From assembly GCF_003008615.1 (NCBI RefSeq), contig NZ_CP027657.1, forward strand, positions 1,240,001-1,304,000: a DNA stretch of 64,000 nucleotides. The letters run 5' to 3'. Under the pieces are notes generated by a model. That model saw only the letters and a program-made list of their open reading frames with translations, did no database searches and was not told the origin of the DNA. The stretch is from Pseudomonas mendocina. GTDB lineage: Bacteria > Pseudomonadota > Gammaproteobacteria > Pseudomonadales > Pseudomonadaceae. Position 1 is the stretch's first letter, and every line of letters starts with the position of its first letter. The position numbers were made by a program, and so were the translations under genes. Of the stretch, positions 30,455-39,363 are shown one piece after another.

Positions 30455-30792
30455 CACGGCACCGAAAGGTCGTCTGACAACCTATGTTAGCCGGCTAAGC
30501 ATTTTCCGGCTATGGGCAATCATCGCGGCGGCCCAGGATTCAGGCGCTCTGGGCTATGGTGGACTCAGCGCGCATCGCCAGCCGCTCGTAGCGCAAGTAG
30601 GGTGAACCGGGTCGCCGGCCGCTCGTAGCGTAGCGAACAGTCCACCGAGTCCTCGCAGCTCAGGTCACAGCGTGCCAGCGCAACACCAGCAGCGTACTGC
30701 TTCGTGACGACGACATGCATGCGGGAGGTGGAACGACGCAGGCAACCAAAGCCGAGCACGCCCTACTCGTTATGAGCCGCTCGCCAAAAGCC
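30455..30792. repeat. Non-coding gap with long GTAGGG...CCCTAC repeat
   Basis: This 338-nt stretch between the AEC gene and roxR holds no credible gene. From GTAGGGTGAACCGG at 30597 to GCACGCCCTAC at 30766 it resembles the repeats at 50818-50906 and 63306-63472. Shared segments are CGTAGCG(T/C)AGCGAACAGTCC and CAGCAGCGTACTGCTTC. The remaining ~140 nt show nothing I recognise. Confidence 0.65.
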
Positions 30793-31353
30793 TCAGCGGC
30801 GAACCGGGCGCTTCTGCAACTTGCGCTGCAGGGTACGGCGGTGCATGCCCAGGGCGCGGGCTGTCGCAGAGATATTGCCTTCGTGCTCGGCCAGAACACG
30901 CTGGATATGTTCCCACTGCAGGCGATCCACCGACATCGGGTTTTCCGGTACCAGGCTATCCAGATCGGCATGCTCGGAGAGCAGTGCAGTCAGCACATCA
31001 TCGGCATCGGCCGGCTTGCACAGGTAGTTGGCGGCCCCGCGCTTGATCGCCTCAACCGCAGTGGCAATGCTGGAATAGCCAGTGAGAAGCACCACGCGCA
31101 TTTCGGCGTCCAGCTCCAGCAGCTTGGGCAGCAGCACCAGGCCAGAGTCGCCCTCCATCTTAAGATCCACCACCGCGTAATCGGGCAGATCCTCCTTGGC
31201 CAGCGCCAGGCCTTCTTCGGCGCTGGACGCGGTGGACACGCGCAGACCGCGACGGCTCATGGCGCGCGCCATGACGCGGGTAAAGGTCGGATCATCGTCC
31301 ACCAGCAGCAGGTGGGGCTGCTCTTCGCCTTCGAACAGGGATTCTTCGCTCAT
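30793..31353 (-). CDS. roxR: RoxR, redox response regulator (RegA/PrrA/ActR family)
   Basis: RoxR is the transcription regulator partnered with RoxS, controlling terminal oxidases including the cyanide-insensitive oxidase in pseudomonads. The 186-residue protein has an N-terminal receiver (acidic DDD at 19-21, phospho-acceptor Asp63 in VVDLKM, Lys in YLCKPAD). It is joined to a Fis-type helix-turn-helix (ISATARALGMHRRTLQRKL). The roxS gene ends upstream only 15 nt from its start, so they form an operon. Confidence 0.94.
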   Translation of the reverse strand: MSEESLFEGEEQPHLLLVDDDPTFTRVMARAMSRRGLRVSTASSAEEGLALAKEDLPDYAVVDLKMEGDSGLVLLPKLLELDAEMRVVLLTGYSSIATAVEAIKRGAANYLCKPADADDVLTALLSEHADLDSLVPENPMSVDRLQWEHIQRVLAEHEGNISATARALGMHRRTLQRKLQKRPVRR

Positions 31354-31368
31354 GCTGGTTTTTCCTTC

Positions 31369-32622
31369 TCAGGCCACGCCATAGGCTCGCGGCAACTTCA
31401 ATTCGGTGAGGGTGCCGCCTTCTTCATGGTTATACAACTTAACCGTACCACCGGCGCGGGTCACGCTGGCCTGGCTGAGGAACAATCCCAGGCCGAAACC
31501 CTTGCCCTTGGTGGTGAAGAACGGCCGGCCAAGCTGCTCGGCGATGGCCAGCGGCACGCCAGCGCCATGATCACGGATGCTCAGACGCACCCACTGATGA
31601 TCCCAGTCCAAACGAATGTCGAGCTTGTCCGGACAGGCGTCGGCAGCATTGTTCAACAGGTTGAGCAGCGCCTGGGTGAGATCGGCGGGCGGCATCAGCT
31701 TGGGCGGCGTACCGCGCCCCAGGCACTGGTAGCGATAGCTGGCCTCGGGTCGCATCAGGTGCCAGCGATTCAAGGTCGTTTCCAGCCATTCGACACAGGA
31801 CTGCTCCACCACCGCCTGACGCCGATCATTCTCGGCAGCACGCACCAGTTGCTGCAGGGTGTACTTGCACAGCTTGACCTGCTCCTGCAGCAACGCCAGG
31901 TCGTCCTGCAGAGCCGGTTTGTCACGGTATTCCTGACGCAGTTCCTTGAGCAGCACGCTCATGGTCGCCAATGGCGTGCCCAGTTCATGGGCGGCGCCGG
32001 CAGCCTGGGTGGCCACGGCCAGCAACTGCTGATCACGCAGGCTTTCCTCACGACGCTCGGCGCGCAGCTCGTCCTGGCGGCGCAGCTCTTCGGCCATCTT
32101 GGCGACGAAGAAGGTGATCAACGACGCGGCCAGAGCGAAGCTCAGCCACATGCCATAGACCAGCAGACTCTCGCGCGCGGCGGGCAGCTCCATCGGGTGC
32201 GTCCACACCAGCAGCAGGGTATAGCCAGTCAGCGCCATGCCGGAGAGGACGATGGTGAACATCCATGGCAGGGTCGCCGCAGCGATGGTCAGCGGCACCA
32301 GATAGTAGGAAACGAAGGGGTTGGTCGAACCGCCCGAGTAGTACAACAGCACACTGTGAATGATCAGATCGCACCCCAGCTGCACCGCGTATTCCACTTC
32401 GGTGACCGGCCATGGGCCGCGCAGGCGCAACGCCGTGCCCAAGCACAGCAGCAGGGATATGCCGAGGGTGACCGACAACTGCATCCAGGGCAGCGGCAAT
32501 ATGCCCGACTTGTAGGCGAGCCCCACCGAGCCAGCCTGGGCGGCCAGTACGAGGATACGAATCAGGGTGAGCCGCCAGAGATTCTGGCGGCTGGCGGACA
32601 ATAACTGCACGGGTTCGAGCAT
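31369..32622 (-). CDS. roxS: RoxS, redox sensor histidine kinase (RegB/PrrB family)
   Basis: This six-helix membrane kinase senses the redox state of the respiratory chain. The 417-residue product contains the quinone-binding heptapeptide GGSTNPF at residues 97-103, characteristic of RegB/PrrB. It also has the H-box with His212 (GAAHELGTPLAT) and the N, G1 and G2 ATP-binding boxes (LLNNAADAC, DHGAGVP, GKGFGLGL). I chose the ATG at 32622, which has GGAG 5 nt upstream, over the longer open frame. A structured repeat element begins 15 nt before this start. Confidence 0.94.
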   Translation of the reverse strand: MLEPVQLLSASRQNLWRLTLIRILVLAAQAGSVGLAYKSGILPLPWMQLSVTLGISLLLCLGTALRLRGPWPVTEVEYAVQLGCDLIIHSVLLYYSGGSTNPFVSYYLVPLTIAAATLPWMFTIVLSGMALTGYTLLLVWTHPMELPAARESLLVYGMWLSFALAASLITFFVAKMAEELRRQDELRAERREESLRDQQLLAVATQAAGAAHELGTPLATMSVLLKELRQEYRDKPALQDDLALLQEQVKLCKYTLQQLVRAAENDRRQAVVEQSCVEWLETTLNRWHLMRPEASYRYQCLGRGTPPKLMPPADLTQALLNLLNNAADACPDKLDIRLDWDHQWVRLSIRDHGAGVPLAIAEQLGRPFFTTKGKGFGLGLFLSQASVTRAGGTVKLYNHEEGGTLTELKLPRAYGVA

Positions 32623-32636
32623 GAAGACTCCATTGA

Positions 32637-32775
32637 GGGCGCCTCTGAAAACGTAGGCGAGGCAGTCAGCGCAAGGCAAAAACAGGCGAAAAAGCGCAGT
32701 TTACGAGCTGTAAATGAGCATTTTTAGCCTGTTTTAACGCTGCGATGACAACGCAGGTAGTTTTCAGAGATGCCC
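32637..32775 (+). repeat. Structured intergenic element, copy 2 (in the roxS leader)
   Basis: This 139-bp relative of 22247-22400 has ends GGGCGCCTCTGAAAAC / GTTTTCAGAGATGCCC, a middle stem AACAGGC (32681-32687) with GCCTGTT (32727-32733), and an apical stem TTTAC (32700-32704), 5-nt loop, GTAAA (32710-32714). Conserved core segments shared with copy 1 are AAAAAGCGCAGTTTA and TAAATGAGCATTTT. It sits 15 nt upstream of the roxS ATG, so any roxS mRNA starting beyond 32775 would carry it in its 5' leader. Confidence 0.8.
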
Positions 32776-32962
32776 TTGGCTGGAGGCGAGTATAACCAAG
32801 CCCGACGCGGCCTTCCGCCGCTGCGTCAACCGGACGCACAGCCGCATGACTAGCGTTTGTACGCCAAACCATAAAAAGATGAACCGCATTTAACCCGAAT
32901 GGTCACTAGGCTTCGTCTACCCTCGGGAAACGGCCACAAGGCCATCAGAAAAGGAACTGCAC
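32776..32962. other. roxS-SIMPL divergent gap
   Basis: This stretch must contain promoters for roxS (minus) and the SIMPL gene (plus), but I see no confident sigma-70 pair. Together with copy 2 of the structured element it makes up the 340-nt non-coding gap. No gene is visible. Confidence 0.4.
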
Positions 32963-33676
32963 ATGCGCACCATGCCCCGTATCGCCTCCGCCCTCGCCCT
33001 GACCATCGCCAGCCTGGCCAGCACCGGTCTGCTGGCGGACGAGGCTCGCTACAACCAGATTGCCCTGCGCGCCGAGGTCAATCAGGAGGTCGCCCATGAC
33101 CTGATGCACGTCACTCTCTATACCGAATCGCAGAGCAGCGATCCGGCCAAGCTGGCCGCGGAGATCACCAATACCCTGAACCAGACCCTGGAGCAGGTTC
33201 GTCAGGTGAATGGTGTGGCGGTCAAGCTGGGCAGCCGCAACAGCTACCCGGTGTATGACGACAAGGGTCAGAAGATCACTGCCTGGCGCGAGCGTGCCGA
33301 GGTGCGCCTGGAGAGTGCAGACTTCGCCCGCCTGTCCACCCTGACCGGTGAGCTGCTGCAGAAGATGAAGATGGGTGGTATGGATTTCAGCATCGCCGGT
33401 GACACCCGCAAGACCCGCGAGGACGCCATGCTCAAGGACGCCGTGAATGCCTTCAAGGCCCGCGCGCAACTGGCGACCGAAGCCCTGGGTGGCAAGGGCT
33501 ACAAACTGGTCAGCCTGAGCCTGAACACCGGCGGCTTTCAGCCGCAGATGGCCATGCGCAACTTCGAGGCCAAAGGCATGGCGATGATGGATGCAGCGCC
33601 CACACCGGAAATCGAAGCCGGCACCAGCCAGGTCACGGTAAGCGCCGATGGCGTCATCGAAGTGCAAATGCCCTGA
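32963..33676 (+). CDS. SIMPL-domain (DUF541/YggE-like) secreted protein
   Basis: The 237-residue protein has a Sec signal peptide (residues 1-25, ending STGLLADE) and a SIMPL domain over most of the mature region (FQPQMAMRNFEAKGMAM near residue 195 and the repeated NQTLEQVRQVNGVAVKLGSRNSYPVYDDKG). E. coli YggE lowers oxidative damage by an unknown mechanism; periplasmic location is likely. It is monocistronic, with AGAAAAGGAACTGCAC before the ATG and a terminator 23 nt after the stop. Confidence 0.88.
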   Translation: MRTMPRIASALALTIASLASTGLLADEARYNQIALRAEVNQEVAHDLMHVTLYTESQSSDPAKLAAEITNTLNQTLEQVRQVNGVAVKLGSRNSYPVYDDKGQKITAWRERAEVRLESADFARLSTLTGELLQKMKMGGMDFSIAGDTRKTREDAMLKDAVNAFKARAQLATEALGGKGYKLVSLSLNTGGFQPQMAMRNFEAKGMAMMDAAPTPEIEAGTSQVTVSADGVIEVQMP

Positions 33677-33698
33677 TTCACGCCCCGCAACAAAGCAG

Positions 33699-33726
33699 CG
33701 CCGTTGTCGACAGATAACGGCGTTTT
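33699..33726 (+). terminator. Intrinsic terminator after the SIMPL gene
   Basis: A 7-bp stem (CGCCGTT / AACGGCG) with a 10-nt loop is followed directly by TTTT, 23 nt after the stop codon. Confidence 0.8.
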
Positions 33727-33894
33727 GCCATCTTTTCCCTGCACACTTTCATAAATGCGACAGCGACTTATAACGCTGTAGCGCTAACCTTGTTTGCCTC
33801 GAAAACGCGCTTGCCTCAGGCACATGCCCTGCATAGCTTGCCAGGAGGCTCCCATAAGGAGCTCCTCGACAAAAAGCACAAAAATGAAGAGGTC

Positions 33895-35496
33895 ATGATG
33901 CGCAAGAACGCCCTTATCCAGGCTTTGCTTACCGCTGGGCTGATCGCCAGCGCTCCTCTCGCCAGCGCCGCCAACCTGGTGTTCTGTTCCGAAGGCAGCC
34001 CCGCCGGTTTCGACCCGGGCCTGTACACCACCGGTACCGATTTCGATGCCGCAGCGGAAACCATCTTCAACCGTCTGACCCAGTTCGAGCGGGGCGGCAC
34101 CAAGGTCGAACCCGGCCTGGCCGAAAGCTGGGAGGTCTCCGACGATGGCCTCAGCTACACCTTCAAACTGCGACCGGGGGTGAAGTTTCACACCACCGAG
34201 TACTTCAAGCCCAGCCGCGAGTTCAACGCTGACGACGTGCTGTTCACCTTCGAACGCATGCTCGACAAGGATCACCCGTTCCGCAAGGCATACCCAACCG
34301 AGTTCCCCTACTTCACCGACATGGGCATGGATAGCAACATCGCCAAACTGGAGAAGCTGGACGATCACAGCGTGCGCTTCACCCTCAACGAGGTGGACGC
34401 CGCCTTCGTGCAGAACCTGGCGATGAGCTTTGCCTCGATCCAGTCTGCCGAGTATGCCGACCAGTTGCTCAAGGCCGGCAAGGCCGCCGATATCAACCAG
34501 AAGCCCATCGGCACCGGCCCCTTCGTCTTCAGCCGCTACCAGAAGGACGCGGTGATTCGTTACAAGGGCAATACCGATTACTGGAAACCCGAGGACGTGA
34601 AGATCGACAACCTGATCTTCGCCATCAATACCGACGCCTCGGTGCGCATGCAGAAGCTGCGCGCGGGCGAATGCCACGTCACCCTGTTCCCGCGCCCGGC
34701 CGATATCGACGCGCTGCAGAAGGACGCCAAACTGCAGATGCCCGAGCAGGCCGGTTTCAACGTCGGCTACATCGCCTACAACGTCACTCACCCGCCGTTC
34801 GACAAGCTGCAAGTGCGCCAGGCGCTGGACATGGCGGTGAACAAGCAGGCGATCCTCGATGCGGTGTATCAGAAGGCTGGCCAGTTGGCCGTAAACGGCA
34901 TGCCGCCGACCCAATGGTCGTATAACCAGGACATCAAGGATCCGGCCTTCGACCCGGAGAAGGCCAAGGAATTGCTCAAGGCGGCTGGCGTCAAGGAAGG
35001 CACCGAGATCACGCTCTGGGCCATGCCGGTGCAAAGGCCGTACAACCCCAATGCCAAGCTGATCGCCGAGATGCTGCAGGCCGACTGGGCCAAGATCGGC
35101 ATCAAGGCCCGCATCGTCAGCTACGAATGGGGCGAGTACCTCAAGCGCGCCAAGGCCGGCGAACACGATGCCATGTTGATCGGCTGGAGCGGCGACAATG
35201 GCGACCCGGACAACTGGCTAGGTACCCTCTACGGCTGCGACGCGGTCGACGGCAACAACTTCTCCAAATGGTGCTTCGAGGACTATGACAAGCTGGTCAA
35301 GGCCGCCAAGCGCACCACCGACGTGGGCGAACGCACCGAGCTGTACAAGCAGGCACAGGTGATCCTCAAGCGCGAAGTGCCGATCACCCCGCTGGCACAC
35401 TCCACCGTGTACCAGCCGATGCGCAAGGAAGTGCAGGACTTCCGCATCAGTCCGTTCGCACTCAACTCCTTCTATGGTGTAGGAATATCCAAGTGA
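33895..35496 (+). CDS. Dipeptide ABC transporter substrate-binding protein (DppA paralogue 1)
   Basis: This periplasmic SBP_bac_5 protein binds short peptides for import by DppBCDF. The 533-residue precursor has a Sec signal peptide (about 1-25, ending ASA-AN) and the family pattern LVFCSEGSPAGFDPG, SYTFKLRPGVKFHTT and GDNGDPDNWLGTLYGC. Two adjacent ATGs (33895, 33898) follow AGAGG. It is followed by a second SBP (35551) and the permease/ATPase genes. P. aeruginosa has several DppA paralogues with different peptide preferences here, so ligands probably differ between the two. Confidence 0.92.
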   Translation: MMRKNALIQALLTAGLIASAPLASAANLVFCSEGSPAGFDPGLYTTGTDFDAAAETIFNRLTQFERGGTKVEPGLAESWEVSDDGLSYTFKLRPGVKFHTTEYFKPSREFNADDVLFTFERMLDKDHPFRKAYPTEFPYFTDMGMDSNIAKLEKLDDHSVRFTLNEVDAAFVQNLAMSFASIQSAEYADQLLKAGKAADINQKPIGTGPFVFSRYQKDAVIRYKGNTDYWKPEDVKIDNLIFAINTDASVRMQKLRAGECHVTLFPRPADIDALQKDAKLQMPEQAGFNVGYIAYNVTHPPFDKLQVRQALDMAVNKQAILDAVYQKAGQLAVNGMPPTQWSYNQDIKDPAFDPEKAKELLKAAGVKEGTEITLWAMPVQRPYNPNAKLIAEMLQADWAKIGIKARIVSYEWGEYLKRAKAGEHDAMLIGWSGDNGDPDNWLGTLYGCDAVDGNNFSKWCFEDYDKLVKAAKRTTDVGERTELYKQAQVILKREVPITPLAHSTVYQPMRKEVQDFRISPFALNSFYGVGISK

Positions 35497-35550
35497 TGGC
35501 AGGCGGCGTGGCCCAGGGCACGCCGCCTCTACCCTGGACAGGAGTTACCC

Positions 35551-37140
35551 ATGCCCTTTCTCCGAGGCGGCCTGTTGTTGGCCGCACTGCTCACCGTGCA
35601 CGCGCAGGCCGCGAACAATCTGGTGGTCTGCACCGAGGCCAGTCCGGAAGGCTTCGACATCGTTCAGTACACGGCGGCGACCACGGCCGACGCCAGCGCC
35701 GAGACGCTGTTCGAACGCCTGGTGGACTTCGCCCCCGGCAGCACTCAGATCGTGCCCGCACTGGCAAAGAGCTGGGAAATCGCCGACGACAGCCTGAGCT
35801 ACACCTTCACCCTGCGCCAGGGCGTGAAGTTCCACGCTAACAAGGGCTTCACTCCACGCAGAGAATTCAATGCCGACGATGTGCTGTGGAGCTTCCAGCG
35901 CCAGCTCGACCCGGCTCACCCCTGGCACAAACTGTCGCCGCGCGGCTTTCCCTATGCCGAGTCGATGGGCCTGGCGCAGTTGATCGAACGCGTGGAAAAA
36001 CTCGACGAGCATCGCGTGCGCTTCGTTCTCAAACACCCCGAGGCGCCCTTCCTGGCCAACCTGGCCATGGGCTTCGCCTCGATTTATTCCGCCGAGTACG
36101 CCGATCACCTGCTTGCCGCGAACACGCCTGAACGATTGAATGCAGAGCCCATCGGCACCGGCCCCTTCGTCTTCGAACGCTACACCAAGGATGCCCAGGT
36201 ACGCTTTCGCGGCAACCCCGATTACTGGGGCGAGCCGCCTGCAATCGAGCGCATGGTGCTGGCCATCACCCCCGAGCCCAACGTGCGCCAGCAACGCCTG
36301 AAGGCCGGCGACTGCCAGATCAGCCTGTTCCCACGCCCCGTGGACATTCCCGCCCTGAAGGCCGATACGAAGCTGCAGGTACTGGAGCTGGACTCGCTGC
36401 TGACCGCCTATATCGGCATCAACACCCGTCACCCACCGCTGGATGACATGCGTGTGCGCCAGGCCCTGAACCTGGCGTTCGACAAGGCTGCCTACATTCG
36501 CGCGCAATACGGCGAAGGCAACGCGACACCTGCCGTTGCGCCCTACCCGGCAACCTTGTGGGGGCATGACGACACGCTGAAGGACTGGCCTCACGACCCT
36601 GAGCGCGCCCGCCAGTTGCTGGCCGAAGCGGGCCATGGCGATGGTTTCAAGCTGTCGATCTGGACGCGCCCCGGCGGCGGCCCGACCAATCCCAACCCGG
36701 GTATCGGCGCACAGATGCTGCAGGCTGATCTCGCCGCCATCGGCATTCAAAGCGACATCCGCGTGTTCGAATGGGGCGAACTGATCAAGCGCGCCAAGAA
36801 TGGCGAGCACGACCTGGTATTCATGGGCTGGGCCGGCGACAACGGCGACCCGGATAATTTCCTCACGCCCAACCTGTCCTGCGCCGCCGCCAGAAGCGGC
36901 GAGAACCAGGCCGGCTGGTGCGATGAAAACTTCGACAGACTGATCACCCAGGCACGTCAGGAATCCGAGCAGGGCAAACGCGCCGCGTTGTATCGTCAGG
37001 CACTGGCGATCTTCCATGAGCAGGCTCCCTGGATCGCCTTGGCGCATCCAAAGCAGTTCGTCGCCCTGCGCAAGGACGTGGAAGGCTTCGTCCTCAGTCC
37101 CATGGGCTCGAACAATTTCGCCAGGGTTAAAGTGCCATGA
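35551..37140 (+). CDS. Dipeptide ABC transporter substrate-binding protein (DppA paralogue 2)
   Basis: This is a second SBP_bac_5 periplasmic binding protein, 529 residues, with signal peptide MPFLRGGLLLAALLTVHAQA. It is clearly homologous to the preceding gene over its whole length (shared NLVVCTEASPEGFD, FNADDVLWSFQRQLDP, IGTGPFVFERY, GDNGDPDNFLTP) but diverged throughout. A tandem duplication followed by specialisation is the simplest reading. A REP doublet separates it from dppB. Confidence 0.92.
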   Translation: MPFLRGGLLLAALLTVHAQAANNLVVCTEASPEGFDIVQYTAATTADASAETLFERLVDFAPGSTQIVPALAKSWEIADDSLSYTFTLRQGVKFHANKGFTPRREFNADDVLWSFQRQLDPAHPWHKLSPRGFPYAESMGLAQLIERVEKLDEHRVRFVLKHPEAPFLANLAMGFASIYSAEYADHLLAANTPERLNAEPIGTGPFVFERYTKDAQVRFRGNPDYWGEPPAIERMVLAITPEPNVRQQRLKAGDCQISLFPRPVDIPALKADTKLQVLELDSLLTAYIGINTRHPPLDDMRVRQALNLAFDKAAYIRAQYGEGNATPAVAPYPATLWGHDDTLKDWPHDPERARQLLAEAGHGDGFKLSIWTRPGGGPTNPNPGIGAQMLQADLAAIGIQSDIRVFEWGELIKRAKNGEHDLVFMGWAGDNGDPDNFLTPNLSCAAARSGENQAGWCDENFDRLITQARQESEQGKRAALYRQALAIFHEQAPWIALAHPKQFVALRKDVEGFVLSPMGSNNFARVKVP

Positions 37141-37146
37141 GTCGTC

Positions 37147-37216
37147 GTAGCCCGGATGCAATCCGGGACTTCTTTGCCACGTCCTTCAACCAATCCCCGG
37201 ATTACATCCGGGCTAC
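37147..37216. repeat. REP-type doublet between dppA2 and dppB
   Basis: Arms GTAGCCCGGATGCAATCCGG (37147-37166, plus one G) and CCGGATTACATCCGGGCTAC (37197-37216) form an inverted pair about 28 bp apart. The position, between the binding-protein gene and the permease genes of one operon, is where REP hairpins stabilise upstream mRNA in E. coli operons such as malEFG. Confidence 0.85.
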
Positions 37217-37285
37217 GCAATCACTACAACAGCGCCAGGCCACGCAGTCCGGCGCCCGCTTCCAGCCATGGAGTAGAACCGCCTG

Positions 37286-38296
37286 ATGCTGTCATTCATC
37301 GCCCGACGCCTGGGGCTGCTGATCCCCACCTTTTTCGGCGTCACGTTGCTGACCTTCTCGCTGATCCGCCTGATCCCCGGTGATCCGGTGGAGGTGATGA
37401 TGGGCGAACGCCGCGTCGACCCCGAACTGCATGCCCAGGCCATGGAGCGCCTGGGCCTGAACAAACCGCTGTACGCCCAGTACCTCGACTACATCGGCCA
37501 GCTCGCCACCGGCGACCTGGGCAAGTCCCTGCGTTCCAACGACGGCGTGTGGAGCGAGTTCATCACCCTGTTTCCGGCTACCGTCGAACTGGCCCTGGCG
37601 GCCCTGCTGTTCGCCGGTACGCTGGGCGTCATCGCAGGCGTCATCGCCGCGCTCAAGCGTGGCTCGCTGTTCGATCACGGGATAATGGGCATCTCGCTGA
37701 CCGGCTATTCCATGCCGATTTTCTGGTGGGGCCTGCTGCTGATCATGTTCTTCTCCACCGGCCTGGGCTGGACACCGGTGTCCGGGCGCAATGACCTGCT
37801 CTTCGATATACCGCCCGTCACCGGCTTCATGCTCATCGATACCCTGCTCTCCGACGAGCCAGGCGCCTTCGTCGACGCCCTGCATCACCTGATCCTGCCG
37901 GCCATCGTGCTCGGCACCATCCCCTTGGCGGTGATCGCACGCATGACCCGCTCGGCCATGCTCGAAGTGCTGCGCGAGGACTACATTCGCACCGCGCGGG
38001 CCAAGGGGCTGTCACCGACACGGGTGGTGTTCGTCCACGGCCTGCGCAACGCGCTGATCCCGGTACTGACCGTGTTCGGTCTGCAGATCGGCAGCCTGCT
38101 CGGTGGCGCCGTGCTGACCGAAACCATTTTCGCCTGGCCTGGCATCGGCAAGTGGCTGATCGAGGCCATCGGCGCCCGTGACTACCCGGTGGTGCAGAAC
38201 GGCATCCTGCTGATCGCCTGCCTGGTGATACTGGTCAACTTCATCGTGGACATTCTCTATGGCCTGGCCAACCCACGCATTCGCCATCAGAAATAA
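37286..38296 (+). CDS. dppB: Dipeptide ABC transporter permease DppB
   Basis: This inner-membrane permease of the peptide importer has 336 residues and six predicted membrane helices. It begins MLSFIARRLGLLIPTFFGVTLLTF and contains the EAA-type cytoplasmic loop EDYIRTARAKGLSPTRVVFVHGLRNALIP. A GGAG lies about 12 nt before the ATG, longer than ideal. It is separated from the preceding SBP gene by a REP doublet and from dppC by another repeat. Confidence 0.94.
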   Translation: MLSFIARRLGLLIPTFFGVTLLTFSLIRLIPGDPVEVMMGERRVDPELHAQAMERLGLNKPLYAQYLDYIGQLATGDLGKSLRSNDGVWSEFITLFPATVELALAALLFAGTLGVIAGVIAALKRGSLFDHGIMGISLTGYSMPIFWWGLLLIMFFSTGLGWTPVSGRNDLLFDIPPVTGFMLIDTLLSDEPGAFVDALHHLILPAIVLGTIPLAVIARMTRSAMLEVLREDYIRTARAKGLSPTRVVFVHGLRNALIPVLTVFGLQIGSLLGGAVLTETIFAWPGIGKWLIEAIGARDYPVVQNGILLIACLVILVNFIVDILYGLANPRIRHQK

Positions 38297-38321
38297 GGAC
38301 GGCACGATGAATCGACAGACC

Positions 38322-38398
38322 GTAGGGTGTCGCGGGGCCGCCCAGGCCATGCGCACCACCATTGGTGACGAACGATCGGTGCGCACGGCGTACCCTAC
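38322..38398. repeat. GTAGGGTG-type repeat between dppB and dppC
   Basis: It begins GTAGGGTGTCGCGGGGCC at 38322 and ends GTGCGCACGGCGTACCCTAC at 38398, an imperfect inverted pair of the GTAGGGTGCGC family. It occupies most of the 120-nt gap between two permease genes. Confidence 0.75.
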
Positions 38399-38416
38399 CC
38401 TGGAGGCGACATACCG

Positions 38417-39319
38417 ATGACCACCTCCACCAGCCTCGACCAGAGCCTGCTCTACCCTTCGCCACTGAAGGAGTTCTGGCATGCCTTCAAGCACAACAAG
38501 GGCGCCGTCTGCGGCCTGGCGTTCATACTGCTGGTCGTGTTCTGCGCGCTGTTCGCACCCTGGATCGCCCCACACCATCCCAGCGAGCAATACCGCGACT
38601 TCCTGCTCACCCCGCCGGTGTGGTTGGAAGGTGGCCAGTGGCAATTCCTGCTTGGCACCGACGAACTGGGCCGTGACCTGCTCTCGCGGATCATCCATGG
38701 CGCGCGACTGTCGCTGCTGATCGGTCTGGCCTCGGTGGTGTTGTCGCTGGTTCCCGGCATCCTGCTGGGACTCTGTGCCGGCTTTTTCCCGCGCCTGCTC
38801 GGCCCCGGCATCATGCGCCTGATGGATATCATGCTGGCACTGCCCTCGCTGCTGCTGGCCGTGGCCATCGTCGCCATTCTCGGCCCCGGGCTGATCAACA
38901 CCATCTTCGCCATCGCCATCGTCTCGCTGCCGTCCTATGTGCGCCTGACTCGCGCTGCGGTGATGGGCGAGCTGAATCGCGACTACGTCACTGCCGCGCA
39001 ACTGGCCGGCGCCAGCCTGCCGCGACTGATGTTCGTCACCGTGTTGCCCAACTGCATGGCGCCGCTGATCGTGCAGGCCACCCTGAGCTTCTCCTCGGCG
39101 ATTCTCGACGCCGCCGCACTGGGTTTTCTCGGCCTCGGTGTGCAGCCACCAACGCCCGAGTGGGGCACCATGCTGGCCTCGGCTCGCGACTACATCGAGC
39201 GCGCCTGGTGGGTGGTCACTCTGCCCGGCCTGGCCATTCTGCTCAGCGTGCTGGCGATCAACCTGATGGGTGATGGCCTGCGCGATGCGCTCGACCCGAA
39301 ACTCAAGAACGCCATCTGA
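38417..39319 (+). CDS. dppC: Dipeptide ABC transporter permease DppC
   Basis: DppC is the second inner-membrane permease of the importer, 300 residues. It has an N-terminal segment (SPLKEFWHAFKHNKGAVCGLAFILL) typical of DppC/OppC and the EAA loop RDYVTAAQLAGASLPRLMFVTVLPNCMAPLI. The GGAGGCGAC stretch before the ATG is the likely ribosome site, with a spacing near 9 nt from its end. It pairs with DppB to form the membrane channel. Confidence 0.94.
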   Translation: MTTSTSLDQSLLYPSPLKEFWHAFKHNKGAVCGLAFILLVVFCALFAPWIAPHHPSEQYRDFLLTPPVWLEGGQWQFLLGTDELGRDLLSRIIHGARLSLLIGLASVVLSLVPGILLGLCAGFFPRLLGPGIMRLMDIMLALPSLLLAVAIVAILGPGLINTIFAIAIVSLPSYVRLTRAAVMGELNRDYVTAAQLAGASLPRLMFVTVLPNCMAPLIVQATLSFSSAILDAAALGFLGLGVQPPTPEWGTMLASARDYIERAWWVVTLPGLAILLSVLAINLMGDGLRDALDPKLKNAI

Positions 39320-39346
39320 GGAGGCCTGCATGCACGACTTCGATTC

Positions 39347-39363
39347 GGTGCGCACGGCGCACC
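39347..39363. repeat. Single GTAGGGTG-family half repeat between dppC and dppD
   Basis: GGTGCGCACGGCGCACC, a perfect match to the inner part of the family repeat, sits in the 66-nt dppC-dppD gap without a partner arm. Confidence 0.65.

Noticed and set aside
30715..32604. 629-codon open frame on the plus strand
   Set aside because: It is antisense to roxR and roxS, both of which have intact motifs. The translation is Gln/His/Gly-rich with no recognisable domain.
33800..33894. Hfq/Crc-type A-rich target before the first dppA
   Set aside because: The A-rich leader (AAAAAGCACAAAAATGAAG) does not give a clean AANAANAA match in register, so I do not call it.
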